Shown here piece by piece: positions 1 to 6,283 of a stretch of DNA of 11,057 nt (position 1 is its first letter; each line of letters opens with the position of its first letter). The notes beneath the pieces were generated by a model. The model was not told the DNA's origin, did not search any database, and saw only the letters and a list, made by a program, of their open reading frames with translations. The stretch comes from Candidatus Omnitrophota bacterium. Its GTDB lineage: Bacteria > Omnitrophota > Gorgyraeia > Gygaellales > Profunditerraquicolaceae. The stretch lies in contig JAMWDE010000012.1 of NCBI GenBank assembly GCA_023818905.1, positions 1 through 11,057 of the forward strand. The letters are read 5' to 3'. A program made the position numbers and the translations under genes.

Positions 1-48
1 GGGAGCTTTAAAAACCAAAAAGAAAATTCTTTAAAAGAATTCTTAAAA

Positions 49-94
49 GGTGACATTTCTATTTTGCAAAAAAGATGACATTTTTATGTTGCAA
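49..94. repeat. Two imperfect direct repeats upstream of rpmH
   Basis: Copies at 49-69 and 74-94 agree at 18 of 21 positions and begin 25 bp apart. Both contain TGACATTT followed by a T-rich stretch and end in TTGCAA. Just 3' of the second, GTTGCAAC (88-95) is a perfect 8-bp palindrome. They lie upstream of the rpmH promoter. They could be a regulator's binding sites or tandem transposase-binding repeats at the end of an insertion sequence lying outside the window. No transposase is visible here, so the role is undecided. Confidence 0.5.
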
Positions 95-116
95 CAACAA
101 TTGCCTCTATTAGATA

Positions 117-144
117 TTGACTTGCGGATTTTTTATGTTATAAT
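117..144 (+). promoter_or_regulatory. Sigma70-type promoter of rpmH
   Basis: The -35 element TTGACT (117-122) lies 16 bp before a perfect -10 element TATAAT (139-144). A TG at 136-137, one base before the -10, makes it an extended -10 promoter. Transcription should start near 151, giving a leader of roughly 23 nt before the rpmH ATG. It likely drives rpmH, yidD, yidC and the jag-like gene, since no other promoter or terminator is evident between them. Confidence 0.75.
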
Positions 145-173
145 TAAAATCCTTTAGACAAGGGAAGGACCTG

Positions 174-314
174 ATGAAAAAACATCTTACCACTCCTACA
201 GATATTGTGGGTAAACGCAGACATGGTTTTCTAAAAAGGATGCGCTCTAAAGCAGGAAGGAAGATTTTATCTCGTCGACGCAGAAAGGGCAGAAAGCGTA
301 TCTGCATTTCATAA
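174..314 (+). CDS. rpmH: 50S ribosomal protein L34
   Basis: This 46-residue, very basic protein is L34 of the large ribosomal subunit. The core HGFLKRMRSKAGRK followed by an Arg/Lys-rich tail (residues 31-42) matches the L34 signature HGFxxRMxTKxGRxxLxRRRxKGR. The N-terminus is divergent: after MKK it reads HLTTPTDIVG instead of the usual TYQPS-type segment, and it is about one residue longer. AAGGA at 165-169 lies 4 nt before the ATG. A strong extended -10 promoter lies directly upstream. In most bacteria rnpA follows rpmH; here yidD follows after only 19 nt. Identification rests on the conserved core and on synteny with yidD-yidC. Confidence 0.93.
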   Translation: MKKHLTTPTDIVGKRRHGFLKRMRSKAGRKILSRRRRKGRKRICIS

Positions 315-333
315 TACCCTTGGCTTACCGTTT

Positions 334-549
334 ATGCTTAGTAAGATATCCATCATATTGATTCAGATATACCAACAGTATTTCAGAGTATTGTTTCCTA
401 TAAGTTGTCGTTTTTATCCCAGCTGTTCTGAGTACGCGAAGCAGGCAATTATAAAGTATGGTTTTGTCTTGGGTGTATTTAAGGCAATCCAAAGATTAAT
501 GCGCTGTCAACCGTTTTCTAAGAGATTTGGTTACGATCCCCTCTTATAA
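334..549 (+). CDS. yidD: Membrane protein insertion efficiency factor YidD
   Basis: YidD is a small membrane-associated protein that assists YidC in inserting inner-membrane proteins. The 71 residues fit the family length (about 70-85). Diagnostic segments are an N-terminal amphipathic stretch (SIILIQIYQQYF, residues 5-16), the cysteine-containing core CRFYPSCSEYAKQAI (residues 25-39), then LMRCQPFSKRFGYDP near the C-terminus. No Shine-Dalgarno sequence is obvious before the ATG and no other start codon lies close upstream in frame, so translation may be coupled to rpmH, which ends 19 nt upstream. The stop codon is 3 nt before the yidC ATG, consistent with joint expression. It occupies the position where rnpA is normally found. 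Confidence 0.93.
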   Translation: MLSKISIILIQIYQQYFRVLFPISCRFYPSCSEYAKQAIIKYGFVLGVFKAIQRLMRCQPFSKRFGYDPLL

Positions 550-552
550 AAT

Positions 553-2031
553 ATGGAAAGACGCCTAATTTTAGCTATTGTGTTATCACTTTTAGTGCTT
601 TTGAGTTGGTCAGCTTTTTTGGCTAGATACTATCCTGAGCTTGGCAGTCCTAAGCCAAAAGTCTTAAAGGAGATTGAAATAATACCCCTGGAGGATATTC
701 CTGCAGAAAACCTATTTAATTACACCCAGGATAAATTTGACCTTGTCTTTGAGGAATCAAAAGCTATTATAAAAGAGGCGAAATTTAAAGATTACCAATC
801 CTATGGTTTTGCTTTAAATTCAGGACTATTGTTGGCGAGACCGGATTGGATCTTTCAAAAAAAAGAGGCTACTTCTCATAAAATAGAATTTGTTTTCCAG
901 GGTCAGCCTTATCAGATTACCAAAAGATTTATTTTTCATAACTATAAATATAATATAGAGTTAGAAATTGATATTACCAATTTATCCTCCCAGATCTTAG
1001 CTTTAGAGATTCCTTTGACTTTGGGAAAAGTGAATTTAAAGTCATCTCCAGGTTCATTCCAAGAGATAGTAATAGCCAATCAAGAAAGACCATTGCGCCT
1101 AGGACTCAGAAAAGATTTAAAGATAGAAAGGATAAAATATTTGGCTTGGCGTGAGAGATATTTTTGTATTATTGTTGAACCAGAATCGCCAGGTTATTCC
1201 GGTTTTATTAAAAAACTCTCTCCTTCAGAATCTGAATTTGGACTTGTGTCTTCGCAGTTTAATTTAAATCCAGGAGAAAGTAAAAAGGAGAAATTTCATA
1301 TTTATTTAGGACCACAAGAGTTAAAAATAATAAGTAGTTATAATGATGATTGGACACAAATGGTTTATTTTGGGATGTTTGACTTTATTTCACGGATACT
1401 TTTACAATTATTAACCTTTTGTAATAACTTAGTCCACAATTGGGGATTAGCTATTATAATGTTAAGCTTGCTGGTTTATTTTATGCTTTTTCCTCTTAGT
1501 CTAAAACAACTTGCTTCTATAAAGCAGATGCAGGCTTTACAACCTCAAATAGAAGAGATTCGCCAACTCTACAAAGATAATCCACAAAGACAGAATAAGG
1601 AGATTATGGAGCTTTATCGTCGCAATAGAATAAATCCCTTAGCCGGCTGCCTTCCCTTGGTTTTACAGCTACCTATATTTTTTGCTTTATATCAGGTTTT
1701 AATGCGTTCAGTAGTCTTAAAAGGAGCTAATTTTCTTTGGGTTAAAGACTTAACTGAACCAGATCGCTTATTTGTTTTTACTCAATCCTTGCCTTTATTG
1801 GGAAAAGAGATTAATCTATTGCCTTTATTAATGGTAATAACTATGTTTTTACACCAGAGATTCTCTCTTTCTACCAATACCTCCAGAGAACAGCAAAGGA
1901 TAATGAGTATAATTTTTCCTATTTTATTTGGATTTATATTTTATCGTATGCCCGCAGGTTTAGTTTTATACTGGTTTATAAATAGTTTACTTATGTTATT
2001 CCAACAGATAATGGTAAATAAAATAAAATGA
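553..2031 (+). CDS. yidC: Membrane protein insertase YidC
   Basis: YidC (Oxa1/Alb3 family) inserts and folds inner-membrane proteins alone or with SecYEG. The 492 residues include an N-terminal membrane anchor (about 4-27), a large extracytoplasmic beta-rich domain (about 60-260) typical of diderm bacteria, and the insertase domain. In the latter, transmembrane segments lie near 297-316, 365-385, 420-435 and 450-485, with a charged cytoplasmic coiled region between the first two (320-358, including QALQPQIEEIRQLY). The motif NPLAGCLPLVLQLPIFFALY (361-380) is diagnostic. It is shorter than the E. coli protein (548 residues). Aligning VYFMLFPLS with E. coli VRGIMYPLT puts Tyr309 at the position of the conserved groove arginine (R366 in E. 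coli). The start is 3 nt after yidD; the stop overlaps the next ATG (ATGA). Confidence 0.95.
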   Translation: MERRLILAIVLSLLVLLSWSAFLARYYPELGSPKPKVLKEIEIIPLEDIPAENLFNYTQDKFDLVFEESKAIIKEAKFKDYQSYGFALNSGLLLARPDWIFQKKEATSHKIEFVFQGQPYQITKRFIFHNYKYNIELEIDITNLSSQILALEIPLTLGKVNLKSSPGSFQEIVIANQERPLRLGLRKDLKIERIKYLAWRERYFCIIVEPESPGYSGFIKKLSPSESEFGLVSSQFNLNPGESKKEKFHIYLGPQELKIISSYNDDWTQMVYFGMFDFISRILLQLLTFCNNLVHNWGLAIIMLSLLVYFMLFPLSLKQLASIKQMQALQPQIEEIRQLYKDNPQRQNKEIMELYRRNRINPLAGCLPLVLQLPIFFALYQVLMRSVVLKGANFLWVKDLTEPDRLFVFTQSLPLLGKEINLLPLLMVITMFLHQRFSLSTNTSREQQRIMSIIFPILFGFIFYRMPAGLVLYWFINSLLMLFQQIMVNKIK

Positions 2032-2228
2032 AGGCTGAGTCTTATCTTGAATTTGAAGGCAATACTCCTGAAGAAGCCATAAAAAAAGCCTTAAAAACAT
2101 TAAAATTACCTCGGAATCAGGTTTTAATTGAAGTTGTTTCTGAAGAGGAAAAGGGATTATTTGGTATGCCAGGAGGAAAACTAGCAAAGATAAGAGTAAG
2201 GATAATAAAAGAGCAAAAAAAGCCTTGA
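2028..2228 (+). CDS. Jag N-terminal domain protein (short, no KH or R3H)
   Basis: The 66 residues resemble the Jag_N domain of Jag/KhpB (SpoIIIJ-associated protein): EFEGNTPEEAIKKALKTL (residues 8-25) and EEEKGLFGMPGGKLAKIRV (residues 39-57) fit its KGLFG-containing fold. Full-length Jag is about 200 residues and continues with RNA-binding KH and R3H domains. Here the frame ends at TGA, 14 residues after the GLFG segment, and the 77 nt before parA cannot hold them. The ATG overlaps the yidC stop (ATGA), so it is translationally coupled to yidC, as jag commonly is. It presumably works with YidC or at the membrane, but without KH/R3H it should not bind RNA in the usual way. Whether this is a lineage-specific short form or a decayed gene cannot be told from this window. 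Confidence 0.8.
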   Translation: MKAESYLEFEGNTPEEAIKKALKTLKLPRNQVLIEVVSEEEKGLFGMPGGKLAKIRVRIIKEQKKP

Positions 2229-2252
2229 CAAGGGCGTGTATTATAAGATAAT
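2225..2252 (+). promoter_or_regulatory. Sigma70-type promoter of parAB
   Basis: A perfect -35 TTGACA (2225-2230) lies 16 bp before GATAAT (2247-2252), which matches TATAAT at 5 of 6. The -35 overlaps the stop codon of the jag-like gene. Transcription would start near 2259, some 45-50 nt before the parA ATG, so parAB can be expressed apart from the yidC operon. Confidence 0.7.
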
Positions 2253-2267
2253 ATTCTTGAATTTTAG

Positions 2268-2283
2268 TGTTCCACGCGTAACA
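2268..2283. promoter_or_regulatory. parS-like ParB binding site
   Basis: TGTTCCACGCGTAACA matches the B. subtilis parS sequence TGTTCCACGTGAAACA at 14 of 16 positions, differing at positions 10 and 12. Chromosomal parS sites are 16-bp near-palindromes bound by the ParB HTH domain, typically close to the origin and the parAB genes. This one lies about 9-16 bp downstream of the predicted parAB transcription start and 22 nt before parA. It is the only good match I found in the window. Besides nucleating ParB loading, its position would let ParB repress parAB. Confidence 0.72.
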
Positions 2284-2305
2284 AAAGATAAATTTTTGAA
2301 TTTCA

Positions 2306-3145
2306 ATGGGTAAAATTATTAGTATTTGTAATCAAAAAGGTGGCACAGGTAAAACCACCACAGCCATTAATCTAGCAACTTATCTTACTGTTTTGGATAA
2401 AAAAGTTTTATTAGTGGATTTAGACCCTCAAGCTAATGCTACTAGTGGTTTGGGGATTGATAAGCATAAAATAGAAAAGAGCACTTACCATGTTTTATTA
2501 GAAGAAGCTGAAATAGAGCAGATATTACAACCAACTAATGTAAAGAACCTTTATTTGGTTCCTTCTAATTTAGACCTTACTGGCGCAGAAATAGAATTAG
2601 TAAGCTTACTGGGTAGAGAATATAGATTAAAAAAGGCTTTATTTAAAGAAAAAGATAATTTTGATTTTATTGTGATAGATTCACCTCCTTCCTTGGGCTT
2701 ATTAACCATAAATGCGCTTTGCGCTGCTGATTCTGTGTTAATTCCGGTTCAATGTGAATATTATGCTTTAGAAGGAGTCTCGCAACTAGTCAATACTATT
2801 AATTTAGTGAAAGAGAATCTTAATCCTCAACTTAATATAGAGGGAGTTCTTTTAACTATGGCGGATTTTAGAACTAATCTTACAAAGGAGGTTATTCAGG
2901 AGGTAAGGAATTATTTTAAAGAAAAAGTGTATAAGACAGTGATACCACGTAACATAAGATTAACTGAAGCACCTAGCTTTGGAAAGCCTATATTTTTGTA
3001 TGACCAACATTCTATTGGCGCAGAGAAATATCAAGAGTTATGTTATGAAGTTTTGGGTCTTAATTTACCTTTGTCTAAATCCTCTGTAGAGAAAAAGGAA
3101 GATAGAGATTTTATTGAGCCAATTAACGAATTACCAGGAGAGTAA
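2306..3145 (+). CDS. parA: Chromosome partitioning ATPase ParA/Soj
   Basis: ParA is a DNA-binding Walker ATPase whose gradient on the nucleoid moves ParB-parS complexes. The 279 residues carry the deviant Walker A motif KGGTGKTT (11-18) with signature Lys11, the A' motif VDLDPQAN (37-44), and Walker B FIVIDSPPSLG (121-131, Asp125). Thr14 replaces the more usual Val. The region near RLTEAPSFGKP is typical of Soj-type ParA. There is no long N-terminal HTH extension, so this is the chromosomal (type Ib-like) short form. The last 25 or so residues are polar and look disordered. The ATG follows the parS-like site by 22 nt; no strong Shine-Dalgarno sequence is seen. parB begins one base after the stop. 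Confidence 0.95.
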   Translation: MGKIISICNQKGGTGKTTTAINLATYLTVLDKKVLLVDLDPQANATSGLGIDKHKIEKSTYHVLLEEAEIEQILQPTNVKNLYLVPSNLDLTGAEIELVSLLGREYRLKKALFKEKDNFDFIVIDSPPSLGLLTINALCAADSVLIPVQCEYYALEGVSQLVNTINLVKENLNPQLNIEGVLLTMADFRTNLTKEVIQEVRNYFKEKVYKTVIPRNIRLTEAPSFGKPIFLYDQHSIGAEKYQELCYEVLGLNLPLSKSSVEKKEDRDFIEPINELPGE

Positions 3146-3146
3146 G

Positions 3147-3989
3147 ATGGAAAGACGAGCCTTAGGTAAAGGAATAAGCGCATTAATCCCAGAAAAAGAA
3201 TCTCCTTCTCAGGAAAGGATTGTGTATTTGAAGATAGAGGAGATTAAACCAAATCCTTTTCAACCCAGACAAGATTTTGATCCTGAGGGTATGGAAGAAT
3301 TAATGCAGTCTATTCGAGAGAAAGGTTTACTTCAGCCTATATTGGTAAGACTCAAACCGGATGGTTATGAATTAATTGCAGGAGAGAGAAGGTTTAATGC
3401 TGCTAAGTTATTGAATTTAAAAGAGATACCTGCAATAATTCGCGAAGCAGATGATTTGGATTCTTTAGAATTATCCCTGATTGAGAACATTCAGAGACAA
3501 GACCTTAATCCTATTGAGGAAGCCCGCGCTTATCAGTATTTGATTGAGAAATTCCAACTCACCCAAGAAAGATTAAGCCAGGTGTTGGGAAAATCCCGGG
3601 CCTCTGTTGCTAATATCTTGCGTTTATTAAAGTTACCTCAAGAGGTTCAAGATGAGTTAAGAAAAGGCACTATTTCCTTTGCTCATGGCAGAGTTCTTTT
3701 AGAGATAGATGACCCAAACCAACAGCGATATTTAACTAAAGAAATTATATCTAACTCTTTGTCAGTGAGAGAGTTAGAAAATTTAGTGCGTAGAAGAAAA
3801 CGTCGCATCTTAAGACCGCGTACAAAACAGATTGAACCATATATTGTGGTTTTAGAAGAGGAGTTACAGCATCGTCTGGCAACCAGGGTAAGAATTATTA
3901 AACAGAAAAAACGCGGACACATTAATATTGAATTCTATTCTGCAGAGGACCTTCAGCGTATTGTGAATATAATAAAAGGCAATTTGTAA
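3147..3989 (+). CDS. parB: Chromosome partitioning protein ParB/Spo0J
   Basis: ParB is a CTP-dependent DNA clamp that loads at parS and slides along DNA; ParA acts on it. The 280 residues contain the N-terminal ParA-contact motif LGKGISALI (6-14), the NPFQPR box (36-41), the CTP-binding motifs GERRFNAAKLL (79-89) and ENIQRQDLNPIEEA (113-126), an HTH parS-reading domain (about 135-165, including LGKSRASVANILRLLKLP), and a basic linker leading to a C-terminal dimerization domain (about 230-280). The ATG at 3147 is chosen because AGGAG (3136-3140) lies 6 nt before it and MERRALGKGISALI is the normal N-terminus; an upstream TTG at 3114 would only add 11 residues inside parA. Asn84 replaces the arginine normal at the last position of GERRxR. 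Confidence 0.95.
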   Translation: MERRALGKGISALIPEKESPSQERIVYLKIEEIKPNPFQPRQDFDPEGMEELMQSIREKGLLQPILVRLKPDGYELIAGERRFNAAKLLNLKEIPAIIREADDLDSLELSLIENIQRQDLNPIEEARAYQYLIEKFQLTQERLSQVLGKSRASVANILRLLKLPQEVQDELRKGTISFAHGRVLLEIDDPNQQRYLTKEIISNSLSVRELENLVRRRKRRILRPRTKQIEPYIVVLEEELQHRLATRVRIIKQKKRGHINIEFYSAEDLQRIVNIIKGNL

Positions 3990-4020
3990 TTGTATATTTA
4001 GGATTTAGGTTTTTAAAATT

Positions 4021-4042
4021 AGGAGGTTATGAGGAGGTTATG
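4021..4042 (+). promoter_or_regulatory. Duplicated Shine-Dalgarno/ATG module before ndk
   Basis: AGGAGGTTATG occurs twice head to tail (4021-4031 and 4032-4042). The first ATG (4029) opens a 4-codon frame ending in TGA at 4041-4043, which overlaps the second ATG (4040). That ATG opens a 3-codon frame whose TGA (4049-4051) overlaps the ndk GTG (4048). Neither ATG is in frame with ndk. The second AGGAGG (4032-4037) is 10 nt from the ndk start. This may be a re-initiation leader or simply a local duplication. Confidence 0.6.
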
Positions 4043-4047
4043 ACAAG

Positions 4048-4551
4048 GTGAACCAGGCAACATTGATTTTGATTAAGCCCGATGGACTTAAGAAATCCCT
4101 TACCGGTAATATCTTAACACGTCTTTCTGAAACAAAATTAGAGATTGTAGCGGCTAAGGTGATGCGAGTTTCCAGACAATTAGCAGAAGAGCATTATCGA
4201 CATCTTAAGGATAAACCATTCTTTGAAGAATTAATAAAATATATCCAAGGTGAGTTACATAACAGACGTAAGGTTATGGCTTTGGTTTATTGGGGAGAGG
4301 AAGCGATTAAGAAATGTCGCGAATTAGCAGGTGCAACCAATCCTGAGGAAGCGGAACCTACTAGTATTCGGGGCGCTTATGGTAGGATTACCACCACAGG
4401 GGTTTATGAGAATGTTATCCATGTGTCTTCAGATGAAAAGGAGGCAGAGCGCGAGATAAAACTCTGGTTTAGACCCGATGAGATAATCGTAAGTCTATAT
4501 CCCACAAAAGAGACGACTGTAAAGGAGCAGATAGTAAGAGTTTGGGCTTGA
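4048..4551 (+). CDS. ndk: Nucleoside diphosphate kinase, long form
   Basis: Ndk transfers the terminal phosphate of NTPs to NDPs through a phosphohistidine, balancing the nucleotide pools. The start MNQATLILIKPDG is the family's normal beginning and fixes the GTG start. NPEEAEPTSIRGAYG (98-112) and ENVIHVSSDEKEAEREI (121-137) contain the nucleotide-binding residues and catalytic His125. At 167 residues it is longer than the usual ~140-150: there is an insertion around residues 67-75 (GELHNRRK) and a C-terminal extension after FRPDEI. The second Shine-Dalgarno copy is 10 nt upstream of the GTG. A weak promoter-like pair (TTGTAT 3990-3995, TAAAAT 4014-4019) lies in the gap after parB but is not convincing. 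yicC follows after 30 nt. Confidence 0.94.
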   Translation: MNQATLILIKPDGLKKSLTGNILTRLSETKLEIVAAKVMRVSRQLAEEHYRHLKDKPFFEELIKYIQGELHNRRKVMALVYWGEEAIKKCRELAGATNPEEAEPTSIRGAYGRITTTGVYENVIHVSSDEKEAEREIKLWFRPDEIIVSLYPTKETTVKEQIVRVWA

Positions 4552-4581
4552 ATTTTTTAGTTATTGAGTTGAGGTGAAGAA

Positions 4582-5409
4582 GTGATCAGCAGCATGACAG
4601 GATTTGGTAGTAGAGAATGTAGACTACCTGGCTTAGGTAGAGTATCTGTAGAGTTAAGAAGCACGAACTGTAAGTTCCTGGATATTATCTTACATCTGTC
4701 AGAGGGCTATTTCTATTTGGAAGAAAAGATAAAACAGATGATCGCCAAAAAGATAAAGCGAGGCAGAATTACCGTCGGTATTACTATAAACAACGAAGAG
4801 ACAAACCAGGTCTTTATGAATAAAAGATTACTGAAAAAGTATATTATGCAAATACAAGAGATAAAGAAAGAATTTAAAATCCAAGAGAGTATGAGTTTGG
4901 AGGGCTTAATAAATCTGCCAGGAGTGCTGGCCTTGACTAAGGTTTATCCTTCTAAAAAGAAGGTCTGGTTAGGTCTGAAAGGAGTGTTGAGACAGGCATT
5001 GGAGGATCTGCTAAGGATGCGCCAAAAGGAAGGCCAAGCTCTAAAGCGCTATCTAAACGTGAGATTAGAACTGATGCGAGGGCTTTTGGGTGAGATAAAG
5101 AGAGGATTTAAGAGCGCAATGCAGCAAAGGCTTAGGCAGATAAAAACAGATGAGGAACGGAACAGTTTTATAAAGGATGTGGATATCAGTGAGGAGATAG
5201 CAAGATTAAATTTTCACCTTAACAATTTTGCTCATAAGTTATCCGGAAGAAGGACAGCGGGTAAAGAATTGGATTTCCTTGCCCAGGAGATGCAGCGCGA
5301 GGCGGCTACTATGGCAGCTAAGTCATTTGATACTTTTGTTTCTGCCAACATAGTCCGGATAAGGACCCAAGTTGAACAGTTACGCGAACAGTTGCAGAAC
5401 ATTGAATGA
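4582..5409 (+). CDS. yicC: YicC family endoribonuclease
   Basis: This is a YicC/YloC family protein; the E. coli and B. subtilis members are now known as endoribonucleases acting in RNA turnover. The 275 residues are close to the family's ~290. The N-terminus MISSMTGFGSRE carries the MTGFG signature (5-9), and the C-terminal domain (DUF1732) has DISEEIARL (201-209), GKELDFLAQEMQREAATMAAKS (227-248, a longer run given here as key residues G227, D231, E236, R239 and S248) and the terminal REQLQNIE. The GTG start is set by GAGGTG at 4571-4576, 5 nt upstream, and by the conserved N-terminus. The stop overlaps a gmk ATG (ATGA). A yicC-gmk-rpoZ-coaBC order is common in bacteria. Confidence 0.93.
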   Translation: MISSMTGFGSRECRLPGLGRVSVELRSTNCKFLDIILHLSEGYFYLEEKIKQMIAKKIKRGRITVGITINNEETNQVFMNKRLLKKYIMQIQEIKKEFKIQESMSLEGLINLPGVLALTKVYPSKKKVWLGLKGVLRQALEDLLRMRQKEGQALKRYLNVRLELMRGLLGEIKRGFKSAMQQRLRQIKTDEERNSFIKDVDISEEIARLNFHLNNFAHKLSGRRTAGKELDFLAQEMQREAATMAAKSFDTFVSANIVRIRTQVEQLREQLQNIE

Positions 5410-6023
5410 GATGCCATAAAGGCAAAAGGATGTATTCATCAGAAAATGGTCTGATATTTATTATTTCTGGTCCTTCTGGTTCAGGTAAGACCACACTTCT
5501 TAAGAGACTTCTGAAGGATAGGCAACTGAAGAATACACTCACAAGATCAGTTTCTTTTACTACGCGACCAAAGCGCATAGGCGAAAAAGAGGGACAGGAC
5601 TACTTCTTTATCAGCCGGGAGGAATTCAGGAGATTAAGGCGCGCTCAAAAAATCCTTGAATGGACAGAGTATTTGGGTTATTATTATGCCACACCCAAGG
5701 AGTTTGTAGAGACACAGCTAAGCAGAGGCAGAAATATATTAATGTGCCTGGACGTAAAGGGTGCGCTCAGCTTAAAGAAGCTTTATCCTCAGCGCACAGT
5801 TACTATCTTTATCCTACCGCCGGATATAAAGACATTGCGTCTAAGAATAAATCAACGCAGCCAAAAAACCAAAGAGTCTCAGATTAAAAGACGTATTGCT
5901 TTGGCTGAAAAGGAATGGAGTTATTCTTCAAGATACGATTATTGTCTGGTCAATGATAGATTAGAAAAGGTAGTTGATAGGTTAAAGAAATTGATACTGG
6001 AGAGGATATCTTTAGTGAGATAA
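5406..6023 (+). CDS. gmk: Guanylate kinase
   Basis: Gmk converts GMP and ATP to GDP and ADP in the purine pathway. Numbered from ATG 5406, it has the P-loop GPSGSGKTT (22-30), the GMP-binding stretch SVSFTTRPKRIGEKEGQDYF (48-67), EYLGYYYATP (88-97), LDVKGA (115-120) and a lid/adenine region RINQRSQKTKESQIKRRI (147-164). Its length, 205 residues, is normal. The start is ambiguous: ATG 5406 overlaps the yicC stop (ATGA) but has no Shine-Dalgarno, while ATG 5430 has AAGG 8 nt upstream and gives an N-terminus (MYSSENGLIFIISGPSG) nearer the family's usual length. I list the coupled start and consider 5430 equally plausible. rpoZ follows after 17 nt. Confidence 0.94.
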   Translation: MRCHKGKRMYSSENGLIFIISGPSGSGKTTLLKRLLKDRQLKNTLTRSVSFTTRPKRIGEKEGQDYFFISREEFRRLRRAQKILEWTEYLGYYYATPKEFVETQLSRGRNILMCLDVKGALSLKKLYPQRTVTIFILPPDIKTLRLRINQRSQKTKESQIKRRIALAEKEWSYSSRYDYCLVNDRLEKVVDRLKKLILERISLVR

Positions 6024-6040
6024 AATAGGAGGTATCGTTT

Positions 6041-6283
6041 ATGGTCTATCTACCTTTAGAGAAGCTCTTGGATAAGACAAACCACTCGGTTTATAAATTA
6101 GTAATCCTGGCTTCTAAGCGGGCCTTGGAGATTGCAGAGGGTCAACCTAAATTGGTAGATAGTGATTCCATTGCCAAGCCCTCTACTTTAGCGTTGTATG
6201 AGATTGCAGAGGGAAAGGTAGAGGCAAAAAAAAGAGAGACGAAAAAAGGAGAAGTTATAGGGATGGCCGATGTCAAAGAATAA
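6041..6283 (+). CDS. rpoZ: DNA-directed RNA polymerase subunit omega
   Basis: Omega helps assemble and stabilise the beta' subunit of RNA polymerase and forms part of a ppGpp site in some bacteria. The 80 residues show the omega/RPB6 core: LEKLLDKTNHSVYKLVILASKRALEI (beginning at residue 6; key residues N14, L20, A24 and R27) and KPSTLALYEIAEGKV (46-60), which matches the conserved KPxxxALxEIxxGK segment. A full Shine-Dalgarno AGGAGGT (6027-6033) sits 7 nt before the ATG, one of the strongest in the window. Its last 14 nt overlap the start of coaC in another frame. Position between gmk and coaC agrees with the identification. Confidence 0.92.
   Translation: MVYLPLEKLLDKTNHSVYKLVILASKRALEIAEGQPKLVDSDSIAKPSTLALYEIAEGKVEAKKRETKKGEVIGMADVKE

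Noticed and set aside
1..173. Replication origin near rpmH
   Set aside because: The rpmH neighbourhood suggests an origin, but I see no DnaA boxes (TTATNCACA) and no dnaA or dnaN in the window.
110..307. Antisense ORF opposite rpmH
   Set aside because: It mirrors the basic codons of rpmH, has no family resemblance, and the + strand gene is certain.
3114..3146. Upstream TTG start for parB
   Set aside because: It lies within parA, and the ATG at 3147 has a well-spaced Shine-Dalgarno and the conserved N-terminus.
4552..4581. Terminator after ndk (T-run near 4552-4558)
   Set aside because: The preceding bases form no stable stem, so the run looks like ordinary A+T-rich spacer.
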